Assembly (NCBI GenBank): GCA_023014485.1
Contig: JAJOZX010005514.1
Span: forward strand, 191,001 to 255,000
Length of the DNA stretch: 64,000 nt
Direction: 5' to 3'
Origin: Bathynomus jamesi
Lineage: Eukaryota; Arthropoda; Malacostraca; Isopoda; Cirolanidae
The position numbers and the translations under genes were made by a program. Each line of letters begins with the position of its first letter. Position 1 is the first letter of the stretch. The notes below the pieces were generated by a model, which was not told the DNA's origin, did no database searches, and saw only the letters and a program-made list of their open reading frames with translations. Below, piece after piece: positions 23,030 to 35,252 of this stretch.

Positions 23030-23219
23030 CATTTAACTGCAATGACCACGCAGTATATTAATGTATAGAAACGACGTAAGTATAGAGGAGTGTTCTGCAC
23101 ACGAGGAAGAGAAATAATGAACAAATGAAAAATGAGGTGACTGCCTGGGAATCAAACCCAGGATCTTCCGATTGCCAGTCAGATATGCTACCACTACACC
23201 ACAGGCCTCAATCAGTCAT
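23030..23219 (-). repeat. tRNA-derived SINE, copy 2 (lacks the head)
   Basis: Repeats the tail and tRNA part of copy 1 in direct tandem with a few differences and stops just past the tRNA-like part, where a (TA)n tract begins. Here the anticodon loop keeps the U33 position (loop CTGGCAA, anticodon GGC if taken literally). Confidence 0.75.
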
Positions 23220-23567
23220 ATATATATATATATAAAAAATGCAAACTTAATTTTTGTAGTAACATGTTTTTCTTTAATGGGACTTCTGTTGCTGCATTTT
23301 TTTACTTATTTCTTTAAAATTTAGATCGCAATTAGTTAAATTCACCTTCATACATGCATTCAGGCTTCTTCTGTTAATCTTGATCAGAAATTGTTTTTAA
23401 TGTGACTTAAGTGGGAGAAGGCCTGTTCATACATATCACACATAGGTTGATCCAAACACTGATATTAAAGCCAGACTAAGGTTTTACATAATTTTGTGTG
23501 TGGCAGGAATTTCCTTCCAAGTTTGCAGAATGAGATTATCCTCGCATTCTAGTCCCTTCATGTTAAC

Positions 23568-24129
23568 TCACTTGTGTTGTTTTGCCATTTCTGCATGCTG
23601 TTGAGCAAGGCTTTCTAATTCAGAATTCAGTTTGACAAATTTCTCAGTCCACAAATCTGATTCCTTAAAATCTATAATTTCCATTTCTAAATCACTGATT
23701 GAAATGCCAGGAATCACTGTCAAATTTAGTTCTTCAGCTGATGCTTGATGTGGCTGAATCATAAATTTAAACATAGCACCGTGCTTGCGAAAGTAGACAA
23801 AATGAGACTTGAATGCTGTCAGTAACTGATACAAAGCCAGCAAATTGCAGAAAATCCAGGGTATCATTCGGAGTCTTTCATTGACATGAATCACAACACA
23901 TTCTTAATCCTTCAAAATGCAACAATTTGCCCATCTCAATATCTTTGATGAAGAGGATCAATTTTACTTCAAATGCAAACACTGCCTGCTGCAGAGTTAG
24001 AATGGTATTTCCTTGCTTTTGTAGCTTCATGTTCAACTCGTTTAAATGAGTAGTAATGTCAGCGCTGGCTCTTCCATTACACAGATCATGCAGTGTGCAT
24101 GGGGCCCCATGTAGGAGAGCCCACAGCAA
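23568..24129 (-). pseudogene. hAT 3 transposase fragment (GTF2IRD2/ZBED5-like type)
   Basis: Two overlapping minus-strand frames. The first (23878-24129) reads LHDLCNGRASADITTHLNEL, LQKQGNTILTL and GKLLHFEGLR. The second (23568-23894) carries the following part, with VIPGIS, SDLEMEIIDF and SDLWTEKF. This block is typical of the hAT-derived proteins related to GTF2IRD2 and ZBED5. The N-terminal BED finger and the dimerisation domain are missing here. One frameshift at about 23885. Confidence 0.7.
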
Positions 24130-24299
24130 GTAGTATAAAAAAATTAATGAATGAATGACAGAAATAAAAAAAATTGGGCAAAATTTTGATTTTTTTAACT
24201 CTTCCTTCCAGGGCCATTCATTTTATTTCCATATAAAATCTAGCAATTTTTTTTTTATTGTTAAAATCAAAAATTAAAATGTAAACAAATGCCTAATGT

Positions 24300-24583
24300 G
24301 TGCCATCAGATCTGCCATCTCAGAAGATGAATGCACTGGAATTGCTGACTTACACACACAAGAAGTAGCTGATAGTTATATCCAAGCCTATGGATTGCTC
24401 TCAGAATTGCAGTCACTCTTCCAGTGACTGTAGCCACAGCTGAAAGGAGCTTCTCCAAGTTTGAAGCTAATTAAAATATACCTCAGGTCAACAATGGGAC
24501 AAGAACGTCTGAGTGGGCTTGCCATCATGAGCATCAATCGGGAGGTCGGCCCAGAAGCTGTCCTATTGATGACTTTGTAATAA
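24300..24583 (+). pseudogene. hAT dimerisation-domain fragment, opposite orientation (ZMYM1-like type)
   Basis: Plus-strand frames give VTVATAERSFSK and, after a one-base change, LKLIKIYLRSTMGQERLSGL followed by AIMSINRE. This is the C-terminal dimerisation motif of hAT transposases of the kind related to ZMYM1. It faces the other way from the fragment at 23568-24129, so it comes from a different hAT or from an inversion. Confidence 0.65.
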
Positions 24584-24695
24584 AAAAAAGCCAGGAGAGA
24601 AAGGTTTTGAATGTATGCAATATATACCTAAATAAACTTTAGATTTTTGTATATTTAATTGTATATAAACCATTTTAGTGCAAAATATATATATA

Positions 24696-25362
24696 CAGGA
24701 ATACCCCGCTTTACGATGCTTCATTTTACGAAACCCCGGGTTTACGAAATTGTATTTGCGCTAAATAAAAAATTAAATGAAGAAATATAAAAGACAAAAA
24801 TAAAATGCGTACGTCGCGCATACCACAATCTAATATTCTGCATTACAGCAGTGCTTAGTTAGCTCGATTTTAAGAAAAATAATATGCTTACGTCGCGCAT
24901 ACCATACTGTACTGTACTGTATTACGTATTCTTTTCGTACATTGCAATTACAGTACCCATCATCAATTATGCCAAAACGAAAGAGTGATAGTAAAGACTG
25001 ACGTTAATCAGAAGAAACGAATCCAAAAGCATGTCTACTGACGCATCTATTAATGAAAACTAAATTTGCATATGTAATGTTTTGTACTATTTCTTTGTTC
25101 ATTGCTTACATTTTTATTGTATTTCTTTGTTCATTACTTTCGTTTGTATTATTTCTTTGTTCATTGCTTTCATTTCTATGTTAATAAACATTTTTTTCTG
25201 CAAAATTTGCTGTTTTATAACCTTTTTTTTTTCGATTTTTTAAGAAAAAACGTAACCCAAAATATAACATTATATGTATGGGAAATAATGCTCTGCTTTA
25301 CGAACACCTGCTTTACGAATGGGCGCTAGGAATGGAATAATTCATAAAGTGGGGTATTCCTG
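24696..25362 (+). mobile_element. Tigger-like (pogo) non-autonomous element
   Basis: Ends CAGGAATACCCCGCTTTACG and …AAAGTGGGGTATTCCTG, TA on each side, 667 bp. The ends resemble the Tigger type (CAGGCATACC…). At about 24969 the plus strand reads MPKRKSDSKD and then stops, which looks like the start of a Tigger transposase whose body has been deleted. Confidence 0.75.
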
Positions 25363-25956
25363 TATATATATATATATTAGGGGCCCACAAAATGCAAAGA
25401 TCTGTCCACTCCCTTTTAAAGTTATGGTAGTCACTCTCTTTTCACCACTTATCACTCAATATTCACAAATAATCACACACTCCAACAATCGGATATTTAT
25501 TGCTACTGCAGGCATTGGCTTTTGTTTTGACATATATGGGCAATATTTCATCTAACATCACAATGTTCCCACCCACCTGGGTGACAGATGCTTAACAATT
25601 TAGTAATCAAGTTGCTATGTAGCAAAAACCTAATCAGCGTAAGCAATTATGGACATTTCATTTTTTTTAATAGATTTTTCATATAAAAAAGTTGTTTATT
25701 TTTAGGGTAGAGTGCAGAAGACCAAAGAGCCATATATTTCATACCTTACTGAGCCATAGGTTGCCAACCCCTGCCTAAAGGTATTGATAGTCAGGCATTT
25801 TGGAAGTTTGTGCTTGAGCTTCAAAAGATCATTGGAAAAATTAATCCCTTCAGCAATCAGCTAATAAGCTTGCTCAACATGCAAATGCATCTGGTTTGGT
25901 TAATATGACGATTAGTGGTTAGGAAGGCCTAGCCTTGCTTCATAACAGTAAATGAT

Positions 25957-27219
25957 TACGGTTCAAGTGTTGCAATGGAACATGAGGTTTTCTGCCTAAG
26001 CTTCCTTCTTTGCAGCAACTGTTGTCAGACCACTCCATCTATATTGCTGCACTGCAAGAGACTTTTCTGAGTACTGGTTTTATATCTCTCTTAAGAATTA
26101 CTTCTTCCTTCATAAAGATTGTAATAGGCATGGAGGTGAGGTTGCCATATTTGTTCATAACTATTCCTGTCATGCTTCTCTCTCAACACAAATTTAGAAG
26201 CAGTTGCAATGTGAGTTGGTTTAAGTAGAACATCCATTAGTATCTGTTGAGTTTATATTCCTAGTTCCTTCATCCTTTCTTTAGATATCCTGACAGACTT
26301 ACTATTTCAACTGGAAGAACCTTACTTAATACTTGGAAATTTTAATACTCAACATTTTATATGGGGTTCAGAAGCTTGTGACACAAGGGGTTCATTATTA
26401 GTGGATTTTTTAAATGATCAAGATCTAACTATTTTGAACAATGGTGCCCCAACTTTTGTGTCCGATTCTCTCAAAATAACTCCTTGATTATTATTTATTT
26501 ATTTTTTATTTTTTCTCTCTCTCTATTCCATAGACTTGGTCCATTCTTTTAGTTGGAAAATCTTTGATTCTCCTATGGTGTGTGCTCATTTTTCAATATT
26601 TCTTTTCTTTTTACATTGGGGAATTCTTCCCTCCTTTACAAGCAGGATGGCTTTTGAGTAAGGCAAATTGGGAGTGCTTTGGTTCCAAAGTTCATCTGTC
26701 ATCTCAGTTCAGCGAGGCATCAACTACACACAAGGAACTTGTTACTCTTTTAAACTTAGCTGTATCTTCAAGTATCCCTAGAAAAACTGCTAAATTCAAC
26801 ACAAGGTATCAGAAGCCTTAGTAGAATGATATTACAGCTCAGGTGGTAAAAAGCAGAAGGAAGGCTTGGTATTCATATAAGCACAATAAGAGTATCACTT
26901 ATTTTATAGCATATAAACATGCTTGGGCCAGGGCTCAGAACATGATAGACTCAAAAGAGGCATTCTTGGAGAAGTTTCTTTCTTCCCTTTCTTCTTACAG
27001 TTCTTAATCATAACATCTGGTCTCAGATAAGGCTATTCAACAGACCTCATGATAGGAAATCCCTCGCTTTAAAAGGTGGATAGAAATACTATTGTGGATT
27101 AAGGGGAGATTGCCAACATTTTAGCTTCTCATTTTGCAATAGTCAACAGTATATTAAATTATACTGACCCTTTTGTCTTTCTTATCGTGGAAAAAGAATT
27201 TATAGAGTTCAATTAACTA
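25957..27219 (+). pseudogene. LINE-B ORF2, endonuclease region
   Basis: Begins VLQWNMR (25957 on), followed by IYIAALQETFL (catalytic Glu region). After a frame change comes LILGNFNTQHFIWGS and LTILNNGAPTFV, the core of the LINE apurinic-type endonuclease. It continues with SSSIPRKTAKF and a Trp/Asn-rich linker. Stops and indels throughout. Cut at 27219 by a small hAT. Confidence 0.75.
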
Positions 27220-27843
27220 GGGATGTACTGATATATCGGTATCAGTGATAGCAGTAGATTTTTAACGGTATCAGCCAATTTTTTAAAATATCAACCGATA
27301 TTTCAAAAGTACTATTTTTCCAAAATTATGAATGAAAGACTATTTAGAAGATGAAATTTCCAATATTTTATCATTTTATCACTTCATATAACTTACTATT
27401 TTTTCATCATAGCCTAGGTCCAAGAAATGTAGCACAAGTTTTACCCAATTTTCTTTTCAAACAGCCAATCAAACAAGTGTAAATCCTTTGAGAAATAGAT
27501 ATAAAGCCTAGAAAACCAAAAAACTATCTTGTAGTCATAGCTCACAATGTTAACCCAGCTAGCTGGTTAAAAACACATTTACTAAGCCCAACATAGGCCT
27601 GCAGTCCAATTGTATAACAAACAAAACTACGATATCTAATGCAGTGTTGACATCTTTAATGAAAAGGATTATTGCTTTCTTACCAAATTTTCAACACAGA
27701 AAATAAATTATGAATATGTTACAAAAATATGACAAACTAATAAACCCTAGCTGGATATCAGTATCAGTTATTGGCCAATACTATTTTTTATTATCAGTAC
27801 GGTATCAGTTATTGGCTAAAAAGCAATATTGGTACATCCCTAC
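27220..27843. mobile_element. Non-autonomous hAT element with ATCGGTATCAGT-type ends
   Basis: Ends TAGGGATGTACTGATA and …TTGGTACATCCCTA. Flanks CAATTAAC and CTATTAAC differ by one base of eight. Several copies of TATCAGTTATTGGC-like motifs near the right end. 624 bp, no coding capacity. Confidence 0.8.
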
Positions 27844-28256
27844 TATTAACTTCACTACTAATCAACATTTTGATTACAATGATCAATTTCATCTTTCTGA
27901 ATTGCAAGCTGCTAGAGATTGTGGAACTTCATCTCCAGGTAAAGATGGAATCACTTATGAATTTGTCAAATATCTTTGCCTTAAAGAATTGCATAATCTC
28001 TTGAATTATTATAATTCTATTTGGCTAACTGGTTCATTTCCTGATCAGTAGAAATCCTGCCTGCTCATCCCAATACTTAAACCTGGTAAATCTCCATCTT
28101 ATCCTAAATCATACAGGCCAATTGCCTTAACCAGTACTGTGCAAACTTTTTGAAAAGATAGCCAATAGAAAACTCCTTTTATACTTGCACAGTAATAATA
28201 TTCTCTCTCCATCTCAGCATGGTTTCCTAAAAGGACATTCTGCTTGATGCCATGAC
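27844..28256 (+). pseudogene. LINE-B ORF2, start of reverse transcriptase
   Basis: Plus strand gives SELQAARDCGTSSPGKDGIT, then LLNYYNSIWLTGSFPDQ, a stop, and LIPILKPGKSP with SYRPIAL. These are the first RT blocks of LINEs. The frame breaks off at 28256 where the next hAT enters and resumes at 30362. Confidence 0.85.
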
Positions 28257-30353
28257 CAGTAGTGGATTATAATGGGGGCAAAGGGGGCATTTGCCCCAGC
28301 CCCAGATGCTGACTGGCCCCAAGAAACTATGTAAATGCTATAATCTACTGTTGAAATAATTGGTCGACCATGAGGAAGAAAAAAAATTCTAGATTCCGCT
28401 TCTACAAAACCTAGTTTAGTATTGAGATGGTATGGTTAACACCCCAAGTTGGTGGGAACTTCACTATTGGAAAGGATTCCTGAGAGCTCCCAAACCCCTC
28501 AGTAGGGCCTGGGAGGTTTCAGTAATCCCCATTGGGCCAGAGCTTTCTTAGAAAGCCAAGCCTTCAGAGTTACTAAAAATGTTTTTCTTCTCTTTTTAAT
28601 TGATTATAACAGATTTGAAATTCTCTCAATATAGAGAATGTTAAAAACATTGAGGCAATCATATGCCTGAGTATAACAGCTTTGAAATTCTCTCAGTATA
28701 GAGAATTAGACGCTTGAGGCAATCATATGCCCATTTCAAGAGATGGGAAAGCATCTCACTTCTCCTTGATGGTGTGGTAGGTGATCCTATAGTCTTGTTT
28801 TTACCATTGTTGTTTTGTATTGCTTAACCATTAGCTATAAGAACCATGTCTCACATATTTGGATCACTTAAAATTATCATGTAAATATCATAATCATTTC
28901 TGAATGCCTGATTTCCTTTATAAAGACCGTGTTGAAAAATCTAACTTCAGTTATCAATATGCATCACAATGGATTTTGAGCTTTCTCAGGCTGTGAACTA
29001 AATTGTACCTTTAACTGCCTTATGAGCAACATATTAATGTAAATACATATCCCAAAATTTTAGAACATTAATTATCATTGTCAGTTTTGCTCCCCTTTTC
29101 TGGCATCATTGCACTCATGGATTCCTGAGTCCACTGATGACAGTGCTAGGGGGATAATCTCTAAATGTTGTTGGTTTTTTTTCTCTTTATCAGGGATTTG
29201 TTTTTGGCTGGGACATTTGTTTATTGAAGTGAATTTGGACAAAGCTTTTTCTTCCCCAATGCCTGCACAAATGCTGAAGCCAGTGTTCACATAGTTTTTT
29301 TTTTTTTATAAACATTGCTTTTGTTTGTACTGATTGAGCCAAGAATACCTTTAATGATTGTGAGATGAAGTGGAGTTTAAAATGACATCTGGGACTTATC
29401 AGGTTTATACAATTTGGGTAACACTCATTGACCTTGCCCTAGTGACTAATATTTTGTTTTTTTTTGCATTAGTTATGTAAGTTACTATTTGTTCTGTAAG
29501 TCTTGTCTCCTTTGTGTGGTAATGGGCTGGTAATGGCCAATAATTTAATGGTTTTATTTTATGTTGACATTTTTGTGTGTGGTATGGGACTAATGATGTT
29601 TGTTTCTTTTGTTTTGTAGTAATAATTTTTTTCCAAGTGCTTAGTTGGTTCTGAATACACATTGGTGTATGATCAATAAAATTGTTTAGATTTTCTTTAG
29701 TTACCTGAAAAAACTTGCCTGCTAATGCAGTTAACCTTGTAAGTGGTATTGTTGTTTTGTTGATTAAATTAAGCAAGGGACATTTTACTTTTCTTAAATC
29801 CTCCCCCCATAAGCCGAAGAGTAAGTCGTTAAAAGAGGCAGACTGGCTATGCCCCAGAGATCTTAAAGGTAAGAACCCAGTTTCAGATTGGTAGGAGCTG
29901 CCTATCTGACATAATCTCAACCACACTAAAATTGGTAAATTGCTCACCTCATTTCTCTCATTCTTAGCAGTGCAGGTGGTGCTGAAGTCAAAGGATTTTT
30001 ATTAAGGCCCTCTGGGTGGTTCTCACTGGCAGCTAAATCTCCCATCTTCGCAACCAGCCGCAGCTGCCATGACCCCACTAACAGAGTATCCGGTAGGTGA
30101 GTAACGCAAACGCATCTTTACACAGATACACTTACCGGCATCACACCCCCATTTCAGTATCCCATTTATGCGAACAAAGTATACATTTTCTGTAATCACA
30201 TCTTTGTTTTTGTTTCATTTTCTGTTGATCAATCCCAGTCAGCTGATCACATCACTCATGTATGATGCATCAGGTAAAGAATTTTTTTTTCTAGTGACAC
30301 CAGCCCAAAAATATTCAATGCCCCCAGCCCTAACAATGCTTAATCCGGCCCTG
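28257..30353. mobile_element. hAT-like element 4, no recognisable transposase
   Basis: Perfect 8-bp duplication GCCATGAC (28249-28256 and 30354-30361). Right end …TTAATCCGGCCCTG mirrors the more altered left end CAGTAGTGGATTATAA. 2097 bp. A 180-codon minus-strand frame at 29405-29947 matches nothing I know and may be chance. Otherwise no gene. Confidence 0.85.
29405..29947 (-). other. Unidentified 180-codon open frame
   Basis: Starts MSNLPILVWLRL; Lys- and Thr-rich, with no transposase, zinc finger or membrane motif that I recognise. It is the longest frame inside hAT-like element 4. It could be a decayed or chance ORF. Confidence 0.2.
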
Positions 30354-30361
30354 GCCATGAC

Positions 30362-31255
30362 CTCTTTAGAAATTGACACTAGGGAAAGTTTCTTGAAATG
30401 CAACTATATTATAGCTATTTTTGGGGGGATATCCAGAAAGCGTACAATTCCACTTGGTACCATGATCATCTTAAACTTCAAGAAATATGATTATGGGGTA
30501 ATCTTCCCATTTTCATTAAAAATTTTATGGTGGATAGAATTTTACAGGTCAAAGTTCAGGACTGTTTCTCCGAGGCTTTTCATACTGAAATAGGACTGAA
30601 GATACTGCCCTGAGTCAAGCCTACATTATTTTTAGTTTATATAAATGACCCATTTGGAAATAATCTTCCATCTGTTCATGTTCTTTGTATACTGATGACT
30701 GTGCAATATGGTGCTCTGACCAATGCTTGTTTGAACAATCTACAGGCAGTACTGGATTCTTTTCAGATGGTCTGAGTTAAGGGAGCTCACGTTTTCAGAA
30801 GAAAAATAATCTTGTTTGATTTCTATAAAATGACCATTTCCTACTTCTGTCCCTCTATCCTTGGGTAGTACTCAGTAAAGAGTAAAGTAAAGAGTACTTT
30901 CACTCAAATTTTTAGGGGTTGTTTGGGATGCATTCCTTACATGGGGTCCACACATCACATTCATGAAAGATGCAGGGAAAGGATTAATCTAATTAAAGTT
31001 TTCTTCAATAAATCAAAAGGGGCAGATAGGAAAACACTAACACACATACTTCTCTAATTTGGTCCCTTATTGATTATGCAGCATTTTCATATGCTACTGC
31101 AGCTGAATACTACCTTAAAAAACAACTATATTCATTATGCAGGACTGAGAATAGCAATGGGGGCTCTGAAATGCAGCCATGCAGACAAGTTAGAATTTGA
31201 AGCTGGAGTCATGCCTCTTCACCTGAGATGGCAGCTGTTAAGTTGTAGATATATA
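30362..31255 (+). pseudogene. LINE-B ORF2, RT palm and thumb
   Basis: Plus strand, several frames. A YTDDCAI-type catalytic box lies around 30690-30710 (the middle residue differs from the usual YADD). It is followed by a KTK-like region and, at 31070-31255, GALKCSHADKLEFEAGVMPL and HLRWQLLSCRY, the usual thumb motif (LR…EAGxxPLxLRR). Sequence similarity to LINE ends near 31255. Confidence 0.75.
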
Positions 31256-32310
31256 GGATATATATAGGGTGGGGGGAAAAAAAAATCCATAAACTTTGCT
31301 CTGTTAGCATTATTATTTGGTGTTGAAACAATCTGAGGGGTTCATGTTGTAGTGGGGTTGTCTTAACTAACATCTTTGTTTCTTCTCATTTCAGGATTGG
31401 CCACTGTGCAACCCCTGTGTTGACGGAGTTAGTTTTGCTTAATGCCTGGCTAGCTCAGTAGTTTTGTTTAGACCCATTTTGAGGAATTTTTTTTATCTTG
31501 CTTTTTGATTCTGGTATTGGTAAATTTCACCTTCAATTTTTAGAAACTGGCTCATTTTTCAGTCACGGTTGGCTTGTGCAAGTTCCAGCCTGCCAATTCA
31601 ATTTGCTAAGAAAAAGAAAATTCAAGGAAAACAGAGTGCAAACATTGCCTGTGCATAATGGTGTGTAGGTTAAAGTATTTCTAGGACCAATAGCTTCAGG
31701 TTTTGCTTCTCCATGGCTTAACTATAATAGATAGGTATGATTGGATTGACCTCAAGTCTAGTTTAAGGACATTAGGTCCAGTGAGGGCTATTGTGTTGTC
31801 TAATTGTACCATAGGTTAATTTTTTTATTGTCTTCTGGTAATTCCATTTTTGTTGTCCAGTATTTTTGTCATTGTAATCGTAAACACCATTGTATAGCAT
31901 ACCCTTTCAAGGTTTTTAGATTTCCATTTCTTGATCTTAAGCCTCATTTAGGCTCAAGCTCATAACCCATCCTAGTTCTTGTAAATAATTTGAGTTAATT
32001 TCTAATAAACCCTAAGAATTCTACCAACTAGTTTTTTTTTTCCTTTAGCCAGACTTTGTGTTTCAGCCTTTGTCCTTATAGACTGGGGTCATTGCTTTCA
32101 AGGATTTCCTTGTGACAAGAGCATTGTAGAGGGTTTGAACAACCTTTTAACAAGGCAGTTGATATCCCCTCTTGTGGTAGCACTGGTGGTAATCCACCTA
32201 AACAGGATGTACAACCCAGGGTCCTTGAATCGACAATACCTCCAGATTCTCTTTATTAAACAATTCAGAGCATAATATCTGCTCTTCTCATCCAGCCACA
32301 TTTGGTTTAC
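31256..32310. other. Sequence between LINE-B thumb and the piggyBac cluster, unidentified
   Basis: Not LINE-like. A possible degraded plus-strand frame at about 32098-32270 (CDKSIVEGLNNLLTRQ…, NRMYNPGSLN) seems interrupted by the piggyBac cluster and may continue after 35257. I could not find terminal repeats. Confidence 0.35.
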
Positions 32311-32314
32311 TTAA

Positions 32315-32400
32315 CCCTTTACTGCCCAAATATTTTGTAGGGTTGTTATGAATGCATGTATTTGAAAGGTTACAAATTTGTCCTTTTGGGCAGTAAAGGG
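32315..32400. mobile_element. Miniature piggyBac-type element (TTAA target)
   Basis: TTAA on both sides (32311-32314 and 32401-32404). Inverted ends CCCTTTACTGCCCAAA and TTTGGGCAGTAAAGGG. 86 bp. Its right TTAA is also the left TTAA of the full piggyBac. Confidence 0.8.
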
Positions 32401-32404
32401 TTAA

Positions 32405-35252
32405 CCCTAGAATGCTAACCCTGGGTAAATTTTACCCACACTGAGGTAGTGCATGCGCATCTCGTACGGTTCCCTTGGAGGTAGACGTGTGGGACCCAGT
32501 ATACCTTCAGTTCCCTCACAGACATCGTAGAGGCAGGGTGCGTGACTCCACCCCCGACCCAGGTTTTTCCGTAAATGCGGGTTTGGGTAGATTTTACCCG
32601 GGGTTAGTGATAATGTACAAACAATACCCTGGGTAAATATTACCCAGGGTTAGTGATAGTGTATACCATATATGTCTGTGTTTCAGGGTGTATTTATGCA
32701 TTTTCATAGTGAAATTAATAATAATTATATTTAAAAATGGCTCAGTGAAATCCTTCACTCAGGAAGAGATTGAGGAGAAATTAATGGAAAGCAGTGACGA
32801 TGAGATTGAGGATGTAATTGAGGGCGAAGTACTTTATGACAGCGATCTTGATGAGGATTATGTCCAGGAACCAAGTGAAGAGTAGTGATAGTGACATAGA
32901 TGAGCCCAGGTCATCACACTGCTGGCTAAGCAATGTAGTGTGCTAGGCCTACCACCAGCCATGTGGCCACATCTACTGCCTCTCCACCCACCCCAGGACT
33001 TGACACCTCATCTGTGGCCTCTCATTTGCCTTCCATTTCTCCTCCTGCCTCACCTGTGCCTCCTCCTGTACCTGCCTCTTCTGTGCCTCCCTCCATGCCT
33101 GCTGCTGCCCGTGCTGCACCTCCTAGTGGAAGGGGGTGGCGCCATTGCCGTGACGAGGATGACTCCCCTGTGATCAACTTTGCAACCAGCAGTACTGCTG
33201 GTTCAGGTGGAGTTGTCAGCCTCAGTCACCAGCAACCACAAGAACACCAGCAAGAAACATTATGCCTGCCTTTACACCAGGGCCAACACAGGATGCATCA
33301 GGTGCTGACACCACTGAGAAGTGCTTTTCACTGTTCTTTGAGGAGCAGATAATTCTAGCGATTGTGGAATGCACCAACAAGATCGATATAGAGGCAGCAA
33401 AGTACACAAGGAAGACAGCAACACTGAAGAGGACTTCTGCAGCAGAGGTACGAGCATTGCTAGGGGTCCTCATCTTCAGTGGCACTCAGAGACACAACCA
33501 TCTCACAACTAAGGAGATGTGGAATCCAAGTTGGGGCCCTGCAATGTACCATGCTGCCTTGTTGGAGGGCAGGTTTGAGTTCCTACTTGCCTGCCTTAAC
33601 TTTGACGATTATGAGACAAGGCAGCAGAGGCAAGCTAGTGACAAGTTTGCTCCCATCAGGCACATCTAGAACATTTTTATTGCTAATTGCAGAAAATATT
33701 ATGTGCCTGGGGAAAACATCACTGTTGATGAGCAGCTGCTTGGCTTCAGGGGCAGGTGCTCATTCCGGATGTACATCCCCAATAAACCAGCAAAGTATGG
33801 ACTCAAGTTAGTGCTTGCAAATGACGTCGATAGCAAGTACCTTCTAGCAGGCATTCCATACTTGGGGAAACAGGCCACCCTACCACAGCAGAACCTACAA
33901 CTTGGACACTACTTCACCAAAGAACTGATGAAGGAGTACCACCACACCAACAGGAACGTGACCACGGACAACTGGTTCACCTTTGTGCCCCTTGCTGCTG
34001 ACCTCCTCCTCAACTGTGGAATGACGATCATAGGGACCATCAAGGGGAACAAGAAAGAAATACCGAGGGAGATGGTCACGAAGGAAGGTAGGACGCCAGG
34101 CTCTACTGCATTCCTGCACACCAAGGACCTAACTTTGGTGTCATACCTCCCTTCTACTTCCACCAAGAAGATTGTGATGCTCCTCTCCTCCATGCACTCC
34201 CAGCCAACCATAGGGACCACTGGAAAGCCAGAAGTTATTGAGTTCTACAACAGCACAAAAGGAGGAGTGGACACATTTGATCAAATGTGTGCACAGTACT
34301 CCTGTGGTTGCAAAACCAAGAAGTGGCCACTGTGTATGTTTTACGGGATGATCAATGCTTCTGTCATCAACGCGTGGATCATCCACTGTCAAACAACCAG
34401 GAAGAGGGGAGGAGTGACACCTCAAAGGAGACATTTCATGCAGGAGTTGGCACTGGCCCTTATCAAGCCATGGGCCACAGAGAGGCTGACATCCCCATCA
34501 AGACCACTCAGGAATGCCTTATGTTCAGTGTGTGACCTCCCAACCCCTACTGCTGTTGCCAACACGTCTGGTTCTGTGGTAGCAGATGTGACTGGGCCCA
34601 TGGTGAGGTGTGTGGAGTGCCCCAAAGGGTCCGACCAGAAAACCAAACAAATGCTGTCTCTGTGGCCGAGCCGTGTGCGCCCGGCACTACTACGCTGCCT
34701 GTATTGACTGCCTGTGATGCATAATTTATAATTTTTTGTTTTTGCCTGCCATCCTTAGTTATGAGACTAATAAGGGATAATTAACATTTACTGTTTGTTT
34801 GCAGGCGGACTGAAACAGTAAAAAAAATGCATATTGCCAACTAATATTTACGCTTCTCAATAAATGCCCCTTTTTGTCTTATCTCCTCTACAGTATATGG
34901 TGATGCTGCAAGGCTGTGCGTCTCTGTGGTGATGCTCACACATCTTGGGGGTGTGTGACAGCAAGGACAAGTCTTCAGCTGTAGCCATCTTTACACTCAG
35001 GGACTTAATATTAAGTTTTGTTTTTTTGCCCAAGAAATTCCAATATTTTTTAGTACCCCCTCACTGCTCACTACTACTATTTTTTTAAAGTTTTACAGGG
35101 GGGATAGCATAGCATATTACTTAAACTTTTCATATATTTTTAGTTATTTAATAAATTTTGATTGGAACTTTTTTTTTCATTTTTCAATTTCGGGTATTTT
35201 TTACCCGACATTAGTGATGGTGTAACTGGAATGTGACGTTAGTGTTCTAGGG
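32405..35252 (+). mobile_element. piggyBac-like element
   Basis: TTAA at 32401-32404 and 35253-35256. Ends CCCTAGAATGCTAAC and GTTAGTGTTCTAGGG (two mismatches). 2848 bp. Subterminal repeats of GGGTTAGTGATA(A/G)TGTA occur at about 32600-32670, and ATTAGTGATGGTGTA at the right end, likely transposase-binding motifs. Confidence 0.93.
32734..34730 (+). pseudogene. piggyBac transposase, lightly damaged
   Basis: The N-terminus is acidic as usual (SDDEIEDVIEGE, LYDSDLDEDY; 32734-32885) and ends in a TAG. A Pro/Ser-rich linker follows. The frame 33262-34707 then holds the catalytic domain with one internal TAG (33667-33669). Catalytic Asp regions are ITVDEQLLGFRGR, VTTDNWFT and KGGVDTFDQM. The C-terminal Cys-rich domain starts CSVCDLP and RCVECP. 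A one-base shift near 34645 hides its end, which in the next frame reads CCLCGRAVCARHY and stops near 34718. Inserted inside LINE-B. Confidence 0.9.

Larger units (their letters stand above)
22645..25773. mobile_element. hAT transposon 3, carrying a SINE pair and a Tigger-like element
   Basis: Perfect 8-bp duplication CCTAAAGG (22637-22644 and 25774-25781). Ends CAGGGGGTCAGCAACCTTTA and …TAGGTTGCCAACCCCTG, with AAAGAGCCATA near both ends. The CAGGGGTC(A/G)GCAACC end with GAGCCAT repeats is common among hAT families. Inside are two tRNA-derived SINE copies, transposase pieces in both orientations and a Tigger-like element. Confidence 0.93.

Noticed and set aside
22751..23032. 93-codon minus-strand open frame
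   Set aside because: It runs through the tRNA-like SINE and reads the A/B-box region as protein; a known kind of false ORF.
31262..31300. A mariner end (TATATAGGGTGGGG)
   Set aside because: It resembles CAGGGTGGG ends but lacks the initial CA and has no inverted partner nearby.
32963..33352. Pro/Ser-rich 129-codon frame as a separate gene
   Set aside because: It is the linker part of the piggyBac transposase in a shifted frame.
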